From NCBI RefSeq assembly GCF_000420745.1, contig NZ_ATVN01000004.1, positions 62,001-126,000 on the forward strand: 64,000 nucleotides of DNA, read 5' to 3'. Shown here piece by piece: positions 36,019 through 45,244 of the stretch. The notes under the pieces are model-generated. The model did no database searches, had not been told where the DNA came from, and saw only the letters and a program-made list of their open reading frames with translations. Made by a program: the position numbers and the translations under genes. This DNA is from Pseudorhodobacter ferrugineus DSM 5888. Lineage in GTDB: Bacteria; Pseudomonadota; Alphaproteobacteria; Rhodobacterales; Rhodobacteraceae. Every line of letters starts with the position of its first letter. Position 1 is the first letter of the stretch.

Positions 36019-36510
36019 ATGCTGCGCAAACTCTTTCCGCACCCCTACCTGACCCTGCTTTTGGTCATCACTTGGATGCTTCTGGTCAACCAACTCAAGC
36101 TCGGGTCGCTGGTGCTTGCCGTGATTCTTGGTACCATCATCCCGCTTATAACGGCCCCCTATTGGCCCGACCGCCCGATCCTGCGCAACCCGATGGCGAT
36201 CATCGGCTATGTGCTGATCGTGCTGTATGACATCGTAAAGTCGAACTTTATCGTGGCCGGTGTCGTCTTGCTTAAACCCAACAGCCAGCTGAAACCCGCA
36301 TGGGTCACCGTGCCCATCGACCTGCGCACCCCCGAGGCGATTACCGTTCTGGCTGGCACCATCACCATGACCCCCGGCACCGTTACCGCCGATATGTCGG
36401 GCGATGGCCGCTCGCTTCTGATCCACTGCCTCCACGCACCTGACCCTGACGCTGTGCGCGACGAAATCAAATCCCGCTACGAGGCCCGATTGATGAGGAT
36501 TTTCGAATGA
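36019..36510 (+). CDS. mrpE: Mrp antiporter subunit E
   Basis: Small membrane subunit, 163 residues. Two to three N-terminal helices (YLTLLLVITWMLLVN, LVLAVILGTIIPLIT, MAIIGYVLIVLYDIVKSNFI) are followed by a cytoplasmic domain with LRTPEAITVLAGTITMTPGT, characteristic for MrpE. The VKSNFIVAGVVL segment is also typical. It overlaps mrpF by four bases and has no other recognised function. Confidence 0.92.
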   Translation: MLRKLFPHPYLTLLLVITWMLLVNQLKLGSLVLAVILGTIIPLITAPYWPDRPILRNPMAIIGYVLIVLYDIVKSNFIVAGVVLLKPNSQLKPAWVTVPIDLRTPEAITVLAGTITMTPGTVTADMSGDGRSLLIHCLHAPDPDAVRDEIKSRYEARLMRIFE

Positions 36511-36776
36511 TCCACTATGCCCTGATCTTTGCTTTTGGCTGTTTCGGCCTTGGCCTCTTGTTCAACCTGTACCGTATTTTCGTGGCTCCCGGCGTGGTGG
36601 ACCGCGTGTTGGCGCTTGATACGATGGTCATCAACATCATCGCGCTTTTGGTGCTGTACGGTATCTCCACCCATTCCGGCGTGTATTTCGAGGCGGCCTT
36701 GCTGTTCGCCATGACGGGCTTTGTGTCGACCGTGGCCTATTGCAAATTCATCCTGCGCGGCGACATCATCGAATAG
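36507..36776 (+). CDS. mrpF: Mrp antiporter subunit F
   Basis: 89-residue, three-helix membrane protein. The family motif around APGVVDRVLALDTMVINIIA contains the conserved Asp residues, and the final helix region includes ALLFAMTGFVSTVAYCKFI. Length and order (between E and G) match the canonical Mrp operon. The start overlaps mrpE. Confidence 0.93.
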   Translation: MIHYALIFAFGCFGLGLLFNLYRIFVAPGVVDRVLALDTMVINIIALLVLYGISTHSGVYFEAALLFAMTGFVSTVAYCKFILRGDIIE

Positions 36777-36785
36777 GATACGACT

Positions 36786-37202
36786 ATGGAATTTTTGGCC
36801 GAAATCGTTATTTCCGTACTGCTGGTTGCTGCGGGCATCTTTGGGTTGGTGGGCAGCATTGGCCTGATCAAACTGCCCGACACGATGACACGTCTGCACG
36901 CACCCACCAAGGCCACAACCTTGGGCGTAGGCGGTGTGCTGATCGCATCAATGCTGTATTTCTGGATCTTTAAGGCCACACTCAGCTGGCATGAGCTGCT
37001 GATTACCATGTTCCTGCTGCTGACCGCGCCCATCACAGCAAACTTCATCGCCAAGGCGCATCTGCACCGGTTTGGCAAAGAATCCGACCTGCCAGATACC
37101 AAAACCGATCGCGGCTGGGCCACGTTTGAAGATGAGGCCAAGGAAATGCAGCCCGTCATGACCCGCGTCACACCGCCTGCACAGGCACCATCCGACCACT
37201 AA
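36786..37202 (+). CDS. mrpG: Mrp antiporter subunit G
   Basis: 138-residue membrane protein with three helices. GLVGSIGLIKLPDTMTRLHA and PTKATTLGVGG are the family signature, and FLLLTAPITANFIAKAHL matches the last helix. The C-terminal tail (about 35 residues) is hydrophilic. It closes the mrp operon; a 103-base gap before deoC holds a GCGGCA/TGCCGC inverted repeat that could end the transcript. Confidence 0.93.
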   Translation: MEFLAEIVISVLLVAAGIFGLVGSIGLIKLPDTMTRLHAPTKATTLGVGGVLIASMLYFWIFKATLSWHELLITMFLLLTAPITANFIAKAHLHRFGKESDLPDTKTDRGWATFEDEAKEMQPVMTRVTPPAQAPSDH

Positions 37203-37305
37203 ATCTGACCTATTGGTAAAATTCCGGCTGCCCTGACCGCGCGGCACTCTTGCCAGCCGTAATGCCGCGTGGCACGGTCAACCCATCCAATCAGCGGAGG
37301 TTGCT

Positions 37306-38313
37306 TTGCATACCGACACCCCACACATCCCCTTGCAGGGTGAGGCGACCCAAAACCTGCCCCAGCTTACCCATGCCCGCAATAACGGTATGCCGCTGGA
37401 TCTGGATTGGGTGGCATCCGTACAGGCCAACACATCCGCGATTGAGCGCCGCGCCGCTACCTTGCCCGGTCGGCGTTCGGTGAAAAAGGACTATCAGGCC
37501 GCGTGGCTGTGCAAGGCGATTTCCTGCATCGACCTGACCACCTTGTCGGGCGATGATACCGCTGGCCGCGTACTGCGCCTGTGCATCAAGGCCCGCCAAC
37601 CCGTGCGCCCAGACCTGCTGGCCGCGCTGGGGATGGAGGGACTGACAGTAGGCGCGGTCTGCGTCTATCACGATATGGTTGAAACCGCTGTGCGCGCGCT
37701 GGATGGGTCGGGCATTCCCGTGGCTGCCGTCTCCACCGGTTTTCCCGCTGGCTTGTCGCCCCTGCATTTACGACTTGCCGAGATTGGCGAGAGCGTTGCC
37801 GCCGGTGCCCGCGAGATCGACATCGTTATTTCCCGCCGCCATGTGCTGACCCAGAACTGGCAGGCACTCTATGATGAAATGGCCGCCATGCGCGCTGCTT
37901 GCGGTGATGCCCATGTCAAGGCGATCCTGGCTACAGGTGAACTTGGCACGCTGCGCAACGTGGCCCGCGCGTCCCTGATTTGCATGATGGCGGGGGCCGA
38001 TTTCATCAAAACCTCGACCGGCAAGGAACCCGTGAACGCCACTTTGCCCGTGACCCTAACCATGATCCGCGCGATCCGTGATTATCAGGACAGGACGGGC
38101 ATCAAGGTCGGGTACAAACCCGCAGGTGGCATTTCCAAGGCCAAGGACGCGCTGGTCTACCTGTCGATGATGCGCGATGAATTGGGCCTGCCTTGGGTGC
38201 AGCCCGACCTGTTTCGCTTTGGTGCGTCGTCCCTGCTGGGCGATATTGAACGCCAGTTGGAACACCACGTCACCGGCGCCTATTCCGCCGCCAACCGCCA
38301 CGCAATCGGGTGA
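37306..38313 (+). CDS. deoC: Deoxyribose-phosphate aldolase
   Basis: Splits 2-deoxyribose 5-phosphate into acetaldehyde and glyceraldehyde 3-phosphate. The 335-residue TIM-barrel protein shows the Schiff-base lysine K235 (ADFIKTSTGK), the second lysine K271 (GYKPAGGI) and an acidic residue in EIDIVI. It is the longer DeoC type, with an N-terminal extension of about 60 residues. The start is TTG 37306, supported by GCGGAGG five bases upstream; no ATG lies near it. It is followed directly by an aldehyde dehydrogenase gene that could oxidise the acetaldehyde. Confidence 0.93.
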   Translation: MHTDTPHIPLQGEATQNLPQLTHARNNGMPLDLDWVASVQANTSAIERRAATLPGRRSVKKDYQAAWLCKAISCIDLTTLSGDDTAGRVLRLCIKARQPVRPDLLAALGMEGLTVGAVCVYHDMVETAVRALDGSGIPVAAVSTGFPAGLSPLHLRLAEIGESVAAGAREIDIVISRRHVLTQNWQALYDEMAAMRAACGDAHVKAILATGELGTLRNVARASLICMMAGADFIKTSTGKEPVNATLPVTLTMIRAIRDYQDRTGIKVGYKPAGGISKAKDALVYLSMMRDELGLPWVQPDLFRFGASSLLGDIERQLEHHVTGAYSAANRHAIG

Positions 38314-38317
38314 TGCT

Positions 38318-40642
38318 ATGACAGTCAAAGAGATTTTCAATTCCATGTCTTACGGTCCCGCCCCTGAAAGCGCGACCGAGGCAACGGCATGGATCACCGC
38401 CCATGCCCCCTTTGGCCACTGGATCAATGGCACCTTCACCGCAGCGGGTGACACATTCGCCACCAATAACCCCGCCACGGGCAAACCCTTGGCGCAAGTG
38501 AGCCAAGGCAGCGCTGCCGACATTGACACAGCCGTGGCCGCTGCCCGCCGCGCCCAACCCAAATGGGCCAAACTGCCCGCCCATAAACGCGCGGCCTATC
38601 TTTATGCGCTGGCCCGACTGGTGCAAAAACACAGCCGCTTGCTGGCCGTCACAGAAACCTTGGACAATGGCAAACCGATCCGCGAGTCGCGTGACATCGA
38701 CATCCCTCTTGTCGCCCGTCATTTCTATTACCACGCAGGGCTTGCGCAACTGCTGTCCTCGGAACAGCCCGATATGGAACCCTTGGGCGTCTGCGGCGCG
38801 GTGATCCCGTGGAACTTCCCTTTGCTGATGCTGGCATGGAAGGTCGCACCCGCCTTGGCCGCAGGCAATACGGTGGTCCTGAAACCCGCAGAATATACCC
38901 CGCTGACCGCTCTGTTGTTCGCGCATCTCAGCCGAGAAGCAGGCCTGCCCGCGGGGGTGTTAAACGTGGTCACAGGTGACGGTGCCACAGGTGCGGCCTT
39001 GGTCGACCACCCCGATGTCAATAAAATCGCCTTTACCGGCAGCACCAGTGTTGGCCGCAAAATCCGGCAGGCCACTGCAGGTACGGGCAAGGCGCTGACC
39101 TTGGAACTGGGCGGAAAATCCCCCTATATCGTGTTTGACGATGCCGATCTGGATAGCGCGGTCGAAGGGCTGGTCGATGCGATTTGGTTCAACGGTGGTC
39201 AAGTCTGCTGTGCAGGCAGCCGCCTGTTGGTCCAAGAAGGCGTGGCCGACCGTTTCCACACCAAACTGCGCGCCCGCATGGACGGTTTGCGCATCGGCGA
39301 CCCGATGGACAAATGCATCGACGTGGGCGCGATCGTGGACCCGGTGCAACTGGCCCAAATCACCGCGATGGTTGATGCAAGCGAGGGTGAGAAATACCAA
39401 ATCCCGTGCCCCACAGGCTGCTTCTACCCGCCGACCCTCATCACCGGCCTCGGCTCTGCCAGCCCTTTGATGCAAGAGGAAGTCTTTGGCCCCGTGCTGG
39501 TGTCGATGACCTTCCGCACGCCTGTTGAGGCGGTGGAGATTGCCAACAACTCGCGCTACGGGCTTGCAGCGAGCATCTGGAGCGAGAACATCAACCTTGC
39601 GCTGGATATTGCGCCCAAGGTTAAGGCCGGTGTGGTTTGGATCAACGGCAGCAACATGTTCGACGCCGCCGCAGGCTTTGGCGGGGTACGCGAAAGCGGC
39701 TTTGGCCGTGAAGGCGGCTGGGAAGGGCTGCTGGCCTATCTGCGCACCAAAGGCGATGCGAAACCGCTGAAACCTACTACCGCTTTGCCCGAACCCAAAA
39801 ATGCTGAGATTTCGGGCCTTGACCGCACCGCCAAACTTTATATCGGCGGCAAACAAGCCCGCCCCGATGGCGGGTATTCGCAGGCAATCTGGTCACCACG
39901 CGGCAAGCTGCTGGGCCATGTGGGGATCGGCAATCGCAAAGACATTCGCAACGCGGTTGAGGCGGCACAAGCCGCGAAAGGCTGGGGCAAAACCACCGCC
40001 CATCTGCGCGCGCAGATATTGTATTACATCGCAGAGAACCTGTCGGCCCGCACGGATGAATTTGCGGAGCGGTTAAAGGATATGACCGGAAAATCGGGCG
40101 CGGCCGAGGTAGAGACCAGTATCGCGCGACTGTTCACCTATGCCGCCTGGGCCGACAAATTTGACGGCGCGGTAAAGTCGGTGCCGATGCGTGGCGTGGC
40201 GCTGGCGATGCATGAACCTTGCGGTGTGATCGGCGCGATTTGCCCTAATGAAGCACCCTTGTTAGGGTTGATCAGCCTGATGGCCCCCGCGATTGCAATG
40301 GGCAACACTTGCGTGTTGGTGCCATCGCAGGCCTTTCCGCTTGCCGCGACCGACCTGTACCAAGTGCTTGATACATCCGACCTGCCCGCTGGGGTGGTTA
40401 ACATCGTCACCGGTCCGCATGGCGATCTGGCGAAACCTTTGGCAAGCCATATGGACGTAGATGCGGTTTGGTGCTTTGGCGCGGCAGACCTTTCGGCCGT
40501 GGTCGAGCGTGAAGCGGCTGGCAATTTGAAGCGCACCTGGGTAAATAACGGCCGCGCGACCGATTGGGATCGCGCCGAGGGGCGCGCGTTTTTGCGCGCC
40601 GCCACCGAGGTAAAGACGGTCTGGGTGCCATACGGCGAGTAA
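38318..40642 (+). CDS. Tandem aldehyde dehydrogenase protein
   Basis: 774-residue protein with a full ALDH domain (about 30-490) and a partial second one (about 510-774). The first has the general base E263 (LELGGKSP) and catalytic C297 (FNGGQVCCAG), with CGAVIPWNFPLLML and AFTGSTSVGRKI for NAD binding. The second repeats the cofactor half (GVIGAICPNEAPLLGLISLM, AGVVNIVTGPHGDLA) but stops before any catalytic Cys, so it is probably structural. ATG 38318 follows the deoC stop after four bases. Position next to deoC suggests oxidation of acetaldehyde from deoxyribose breakdown; this is inference. Confidence 0.85.
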   Translation: MTVKEIFNSMSYGPAPESATEATAWITAHAPFGHWINGTFTAAGDTFATNNPATGKPLAQVSQGSAADIDTAVAAARRAQPKWAKLPAHKRAAYLYALARLVQKHSRLLAVTETLDNGKPIRESRDIDIPLVARHFYYHAGLAQLLSSEQPDMEPLGVCGAVIPWNFPLLMLAWKVAPALAAGNTVVLKPAEYTPLTALLFAHLSREAGLPAGVLNVVTGDGATGAALVDHPDVNKIAFTGSTSVGRKIRQATAGTGKALTLELGGKSPYIVFDDADLDSAVEGLVDAIWFNGGQVCCAGSRLLVQEGVADRFHTKLRARMDGLRIGDPMDKCIDVGAIVDPVQLAQITAMVDASEGEKYQIPCPTGCFYPPTLITGLGSASPLMQEEVFGPVLVSMTFRTPVEAVEIANNSRYGLAASIWSENINLALDIAPKVKAGVVWINGSNMFDAAAGFGGVRESGFGREGGWEGLLAYLRTKGDAKPLKPTTALPEPKNAEISGLDRTAKLYIGGKQARPDGGYSQAIWSPRGKLLGHVGIGNRKDIRNAVEAAQAAKGWGKTTAHLRAQILYYIAENLSARTDEFAERLKDMTGKSGAAEVETSIARLFTYAAWADKFDGAVKSVPMRGVALAMHEPCGVIGAICPNEAPLLGLISLMAPAIAMGNTCVLVPSQAFPLAATDLYQVLDTSDLPAGVVNIVTGPHGDLAKPLASHMDVDAVWCFGAADLSAVVEREAAGNLKRTWVNNGRATDWDRAEGRAFLRAATEVKTVWVPYGE

Positions 40643-40654
40643 GCCGACCAGCCG

Positions 40655-40707
40655 CTGGGGGTTGCACACCCCCAGACCCCCGTGGGATACTTTTGCCGAA
40701 AAGAAAG
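40655..40707 (+). repeat. Intergenic hairpin-plus-tail repeat, copy 2
   Basis: Hairpin CTGGGGGT / ACCCCCAG (40655-40675), followed by ACCCCCGTGGGATACTTTTG and the tail CCGAAAAGAAA. It lies between the convergent ends of the aldehyde dehydrogenase and ccoS genes and may also terminate transcription. Confidence 0.6.
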
Positions 40708-40711
40708 CGGA

Positions 40712-40870
40712 TCAGGGTTTCGGGTGGTCGTCGTAATCGGTTTTCAAGATGCGCGCTGCGTCGCCTTGGGGGTCTTCAAACTGTTTGGTTTTTAGTGCCC
40801 AAAAAAATGCCAGTAGGCCGATACCGCCAAGGAGCAGTGAGACGGGAATCAGGATGGTCAAGATTTCCAT
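40712..40870 (-). CDS. ccoS: cbb3-oxidase assembly protein CcoS
   Basis: Tiny membrane protein, 52 residues, read by hand. One N-terminal helix (residues 3-26, ILTILIPVSLLLGGIGLLAF) is followed by the typical LKTKQFEDPQGDAARIL segment of CcoS. It is needed to put heme and copper into subunit CcoN. It starts five bases after the ccoI stop and ends the ccoGHIS operon. Confidence 0.93.
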   Translation of the reverse strand: MEILTILIPVSLLLGGIGLLAFFWALKTKQFEDPQGDAARILKTDYDDHPKP

Positions 40871-40875
40871 TTTTT

Positions 40876-43068
40876 CTACCTTAGGCGCAATGCGTTCAAG
40901 GACACGGTAATCGAAGACACCGACATCGCCAAGGCTGCAAGCAAAGGCGTGGCCAAACCCATTAGCGCCAAGGGTACCGCTACGACGTTATATGCAGCTG
41001 ATAAACCAAAGTTTTCGCGGATGCGTCGGGTCGATTGCTTGGCGATGCGCAAAGCATCGGCCACTGGGGCCATATCCTGACCCAAGAGCACAATATCCGA
41101 CGCTGTGCGCGCCGCATCCAGTGCGGATGCAGGCGAGATGGAAACATAGGCCTGCGCGAGTGCAGCTGTATCATTCAGCCCGTCACCGATCATAAGCACT
41201 TTATGGCCTTGGTCTTGCAAGGCGCGCACTTGGGCCACCTTTTCGGCGGGCAGTTTACCCGCAGCGAATTCCGTTATTCCAAGCCTTGTTGCCAAATCCG
41301 CGACGGGGGCGCTTGCATCGCCTGATAGCAGCATCAAGCGTAGGCCCGCCGCCTTCATCGCAGCGACTGCGGTTTCCGCACCGGGGCGCAGCTTATCGGC
41401 AAACTTGATCGCATGGGTTTCGCCGGCAACCAAGACATAGGTCGCGGTTTCATCAGCAGGCGCGGCGCCCACCCATTCGGCGCGACCCAAGCGCACGGTT
41501 TCACCGTTCAAACGGGCCTCGATCCCATAGCCAGGTACCTCGCGCAGATCGGTTAATGGCGCGGGTTGGCCCGTTACAGCTCGGGTCAGCGCGACGGCCA
41601 ATGGGTGCGATGAGCCCGCAGCAAGCCCTGCTGCGACGGCAAGCGCATCCTGCGGCAGCATGTCAAGATTGGTCGGTGTCGGCGTGCCCAGTGTGAGGGT
41701 GCCGGTTTTGTCGAACACCACATAATCCACCTCGGCCAGCCGTTCCAGCGCCGTGCCGTCCTTGATCAGCAAGCCTTTGCGAAACAGCTTGCCGCTTGCC
41801 GCCGTCACCACGGCTGGCACCGCTAGGCCCAAGGCGCAAGGGCAGGTGATAATCAGCACCGCGGCCGAGATATTGATCGCATAGCGCAGATCGCCGCCCG
41901 TCGCCCACATCCAATACCCAAAGGCCCCAAAGGAAAGCAAATGCACCAGCGGCGAATAGGCGCGCGCCGCACGTTCGGCAAGGCTGGTATATTTCGTCTT
42001 GGTGCTTTCGGCGACGGCGACCAGATCGGCCATGCGGTGCAGGCTGCTGTCGCGCCCAGCGGCAATGACACGCACCATAAGCGGCCCTGTCAAGTTGATC
42101 TCGCCTGCTGCAACCATCGTGCCAGGGCCCGCCACCGCAGGCAGACTTTCGCCGGTCAGCAAGGACCGGTCCACTTCAGACATCCCGCTGATCACCTCGC
42201 CGTCCACCGGCATCCGACCGCCGGGGCGCACGCGCACCGTATCACCCACAGCCAGCGCCGAAATAGTCACGGTTTCTTCAACCCCGTCCACCACACGGAT
42301 TGCACGCGGCACTTCCAATGCGGCCAGTTCCTCGGCTGCGGAACGGGCCACGGCGCGGGTGCGATGATCCAGATAGCGACCGGCAAGCAGGAAAAACACC
42401 AGCATAACGGCGGCGTCGAAATAGGCGTGATGGCCGGAATTGAACGTCTCAAACAAGCTAATGGACGAGGCGAGGATGATGGCCAGCGAGATTGGAACAT
42501 CCATGCCCAAACGCCCAACCCTCAGGCTGGCCCAGGCCGATTTGAAAAACGGCTGGCCTGCGAAAACGACTGTGGGCAAAGCAATCGCCGCCGAAATCCA
42601 ATGGAACAAATCACGCGTCGCATCACCCGCGCCCGACCACACGGCAACAGACAGCAGCATCACGTTCATCATGGCAAACCCAGCCACACCCAGCCGCATC
42701 AGCAACTCACGGCCTTGCTTGTCGGTCTCGGTCGCTGACAGCAGGCCGGGGTCCAACTCATGCGCCTCATAGCCCAGCCCAGCCAGAATAGGGATCAGGC
42801 TTTCGGCTGTCACCTCGGGATCGGCATCCACACTGACGCGGCGCAAGGTCAGGTTGACCCGCGCCGATTGCACGCCCGGCACCGCTTGCAGCCCGTTTTC
42901 CACGGTCGACATGCAGGCGGCACAATGCGCGGTGGGCAAGGACAGCATCAACCGCGCGGATACGGGGCGCGACAGTTCGGCCAAACGCTCGGCCGAGGGG
43001 GCAACGGCGCAGGCGGGGCATGCCGATGGGCTTACATGGCCCGCATCATAACCGTCTGCCAGTGCCAT
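40876..43068 (-). CDS. ccoI: Copper-translocating P-type ATPase CcoI
   Basis: Membrane P1B-ATPase (730 residues) that exports copper for assembly of the cbb3-oxidase CuB centre. The N-terminus has CPAC (17-20) and a heavy-metal domain with C49 and C52 (HCAACMST). The transport motif CPC is 409-411, the phosphorylated Asp is D453 (DKTGTLT), and TGES and the hinge GDGLNDTAALAQA are intact. Eight hydrophobic helices are expected. It follows ccoH by three bases. Confidence 0.94.
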   Translation of the reverse strand: MALADGYDAGHVSPSACPACAVAPSAERLAELSRPVSARLMLSLPTAHCAACMSTVENGLQAVPGVQSARVNLTLRRVSVDADPEVTAESLIPILAGLGYEAHELDPGLLSATETDKQGRELLMRLGVAGFAMMNVMLLSVAVWSGAGDATRDLFHWISAAIALPTVVFAGQPFFKSAWASLRVGRLGMDVPISLAIILASSISLFETFNSGHHAYFDAAVMLVFFLLAGRYLDHRTRAVARSAAEELAALEVPRAIRVVDGVEETVTISALAVGDTVRVRPGGRMPVDGEVISGMSEVDRSLLTGESLPAVAGPGTMVAAGEINLTGPLMVRVIAAGRDSSLHRMADLVAVAESTKTKYTSLAERAARAYSPLVHLLSFGAFGYWMWATGGDLRYAINISAAVLIITCPCALGLAVPAVVTAASGKLFRKGLLIKDGTALERLAEVDYVVFDKTGTLTLGTPTPTNLDMLPQDALAVAAGLAAGSSHPLAVALTRAVTGQPAPLTDLREVPGYGIEARLNGETVRLGRAEWVGAAPADETATYVLVAGETHAIKFADKLRPGAETAVAAMKAAGLRLMLLSGDASAPVADLATRLGITEFAAGKLPAEKVAQVRALQDQGHKVLMIGDGLNDTAALAQAYVSISPASALDAARTASDIVLLGQDMAPVADALRIAKQSTRRIRENFGLSAAYNVVAVPLALMGLATPLLAALAMSVSSITVSLNALRLR

Positions 43069-43071
43069 TGC

Positions 43072-43632
43072 TCAGTTCCTTACCAACAGGTCAATGCGCT
43101 GGCGAAACGCCGTGCCATCAGCGGCCTTCGCCTCGACCTGCATCATCCATTTGCCGATTTGCAGATCCAAAGGTGCCACGAACACCCCCGCCTCGCTCAC
43201 GAATTTTGGACGGGTATCGTCACTCGCCTCGGTTGCGCGCCCTACCATGACCTCAAGGTTGACCACCGCAGCCGGAAAGCCGGTACGATCGGTAAAGGCC
43301 AACCGCAGCTCTTTACCGACGTTGTCATATTCCGGCACAAGCACCCAACCCAAATCATTTTGCGCCGCACGATCGGCGTCAAAACTTTGGCTGGCAACAT
43401 AGGAATTGCTGACCTCTAGCCCCGGAAACGTAGAAATCGCCCGATTGGCCATGATCAGATTTGCCACAATCACAACGCCAAAGAACAGCGACACAAGTCC
43501 AAAAACCTTGGAGCCCGTCAGCGCGATACGGCTGAAAACAACACCAATCAAAATGACGACCGCCACCAGCCCGAACGAGAACAAAACCTCGGGGCGGGTG
43601 ATGAAAGTCACAAAGGAAATATCGCCAATCAT
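43072..43632 (-). CDS. ccoH: cbb3-oxidase assembly protein CcoH (FixH)
   Basis: Membrane protein of 186 residues involved in cbb3 assembly. The family core is clear: NRAISTFPGLEVSNSYVASQ followed by SFDADRAAQ, a periplasmic beta domain and GKWMMQVEAKAADG. Relatives usually have one helix before this core; here there are two (EVLFSFGLVAVVILIGVVF and VFGLVSLFFGVVIVANLIM), so the N-terminus is longer than normal. ATG 43632 overlaps the stop of a 12-codon upstream frame that has the better ribosome site. Confidence 0.85.
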   Translation of the reverse strand: MIGDISFVTFITRPEVLFSFGLVAVVILIGVVFSRIALTGSKVFGLVSLFFGVVIVANLIMANRAISTFPGLEVSNSYVASQSFDADRAAQNDLGWVLVPEYDNVGKELRLAFTDRTGFPAAVVNLEVMVGRATEASDDTRPKFVSEAGVFVAPLDLQIGKWMMQVEAKAADGTAFRQRIDLLVRN

Positions 43633-43667
43633 ACCAATCCCCAAACGGTTATCTGTGCATTTTTCAT
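43629..43667 (-). other. 12-codon leader frame before ccoH
   Basis: The sequence after the ccoG stop, AAAGGGAAGTAACG then ATG 43667, opens a short frame, MKNAQITVWGLV, that ends with TGA overlapping the ATG of ccoH (ATGA). It may couple ccoH translation to ccoG; it could also be a stub of a longer ancestral N-terminus. Confidence 0.45.
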
Positions 43668-43669
43668 CG

Positions 43670-45100
43670 TTACTTCCCTTTGCCGTTAAAGATCGTGTCA
43701 TGGTACACCCGATTGGTGGACCCGTTTTGTTCAATCCACAGGCGCAGGTCCGTCCTGTCTGCAGTGGCCGCCGCCGATCCGGGCTCGGCGACAATATACA
43801 CCCGCTGGGTCTTTTGCTCGTTCGCTTTGACCGTCACGCTCAGCTCTTGGGTGCCTTCCAGCGAAATCCGCATCGGTGCGTCCGCTGTCAGCGACAAGTG
43901 GAACACCTCGTCCTGCCCCAGCTTGTTCAGCAACCGCACGTCATAGGTGTTGCGGATCGCCCCGTCCGACAGCGTGACAAAGGTCGGATTGCGGACAGGC
44001 GTCACGTTCACATCAATGTCAGACCGCATGAACAACGCAACGACCAGCCCGATGCCAACGGCAGACCACAATGTCGTATACATAATGGTCCGCGCCCGAA
44101 ACACGTGCTTCCACACCGACTTCGGCTCTTTGCCGGCAATCTCGGCCACCTCATCTGTCAGGGCCATATAGCCGATCAGGTCGCGTGGCTTGCCGATCCG
44201 ATCCATCACATCGTTGCAGGCATCAATGCACAGCCCGCAGGTGATGCAGGCCATCTGCTGACCGTCTCGAATATCAATCCCCATCGGGCAGACGTTGACG
44301 CAGGCCATGCAGTCGATGCAATCGCCTTGGTCGGCTACCACTTCGCCCTTTTGCAGCTTGCCCCGCGGCTCACCGCGCCAATGACGATAGTTGATGGTCA
44401 GCGTATCCTCATCAATCATCGCGGCCTGAATGCGCGGCCACGGACAGGCATAAATGCAAATCTGTTCGCGGAAAAAACCGCCGAAAAAGAAGGTCGTCGC
44501 CGTTAGCACCAGAATGGTAATATAGGCCACAGGGTGCGCCTGCCCCGACACCAAATTCACCGCCAAAGTTGGCGCATCGGTGAAATAGAACACCCAAGCC
44601 CCACCTGTCGCCACGGCAATCAACAGCCATGCCGACCATTTCACAGCCGTCTTGCGAATCTTCTCACCGTTCCATTTGCTACGGTGCAGGCGCAGCCGCG
44701 CGTTTCGGTCGCCTTCGACCCAGCGTTCCACCAGAATAAACAGGTCGGTCCACACCGTTTGCGGGCAGGCATAGCCACACCAAACCCGCCCCGCAGCGCT
44801 TGTGAACAAAAACAGCCCCAAGCCCGCCATAATCAGCAGGCCCGCGACAAAGTAAAACTCATGCGGCCAAATCTCGATCATAAAGAAAAAGAATCGGCGG
44901 TTCGCCATGTCAATCAACACCGCTTGGTCCGGCAGGCTTGGCCCCCGGTCCCAGCGAATCCAGGGCGTGATATAGTAAACCCCCAGCGTAAATGCCATTA
45001 GCCACCATTTCAGGTTGCGAAACGCCCCCGAAACACGGCGCGGAAAGATCGGTTCGCGTTTTTGGTACAGGCTCTTGGGTTCGGTGTCTGGGCTGCTCAC
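43670..45100 (-). CDS. ccoG: cbb3-oxidase assembly ferredoxin CcoG (RdxA/FixG)
   Basis: Membrane iron-sulfur protein of 476 residues; proposed to reduce copper for CuB assembly. Five or so helices in the N-terminal half, with CGYACPQTVWTDLF and ICIYACPW, precede two 4Fe-4S sites: C261, C264, C267, C271 and C285, C288, C291, C295 (CIDCMACVNVCPMGID, CITCGLCIDACND). The C-terminal 150 residues form an Ig-like periplasmic domain. It begins the ccoGHIS operon, 58 bases downstream of an Fnr-type box. Confidence 0.95.
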   Translation of the reverse strand: MSSPDTEPKSLYQKREPIFPRRVSGAFRNLKWWLMAFTLGVYYITPWIRWDRGPSLPDQAVLIDMANRRFFFFMIEIWPHEFYFVAGLLIMAGLGLFLFTSAAGRVWCGYACPQTVWTDLFILVERWVEGDRNARLRLHRSKWNGEKIRKTAVKWSAWLLIAVATGGAWVFYFTDAPTLAVNLVSGQAHPVAYITILVLTATTFFFGGFFREQICIYACPWPRIQAAMIDEDTLTINYRHWRGEPRGKLQKGEVVADQGDCIDCMACVNVCPMGIDIRDGQQMACITCGLCIDACNDVMDRIGKPRDLIGYMALTDEVAEIAGKEPKSVWKHVFRARTIMYTTLWSAVGIGLVVALFMRSDIDVNVTPVRNPTFVTLSDGAIRNTYDVRLLNKLGQDEVFHLSLTADAPMRISLEGTQELSVTVKANEQKTQRVYIVAEPGSAAATADRTDLRLWIEQNGSTNRVYHDTIFNGKGK

Positions 45101-45157
45101 GGTTCTACTCCGGCATCATTTCAGGCTTTGGTATCCCGCATCCGTGGGACACCTGCT

Positions 45158-45171
45158 TTGACCTGAATCAA
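45158..45171 (-). promoter_or_regulatory. Fnr-type box upstream of ccoG
   Basis: TTGACCTGAATCAA matches the FnrL/FNR consensus TTGAY-N4-ATCAA. Its centre is about 64 bases before the ccoG ATG, which would fit a class II position near -41 with a start site around 45123. Binding is inferred. Confidence 0.65.
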
Positions 45172-45244
45172 TATCGCATTGCAGATACGAGTTTACACCA
45201 TATCACCCCTGCGGCATCTGCGCACGTCTGGCCTTTTTCAGGCG

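Noticed and set aside
43406-44506. 366-codon plus-strand frame
   Set aside because: Antisense to ccoH and ccoG; no family resemblance.
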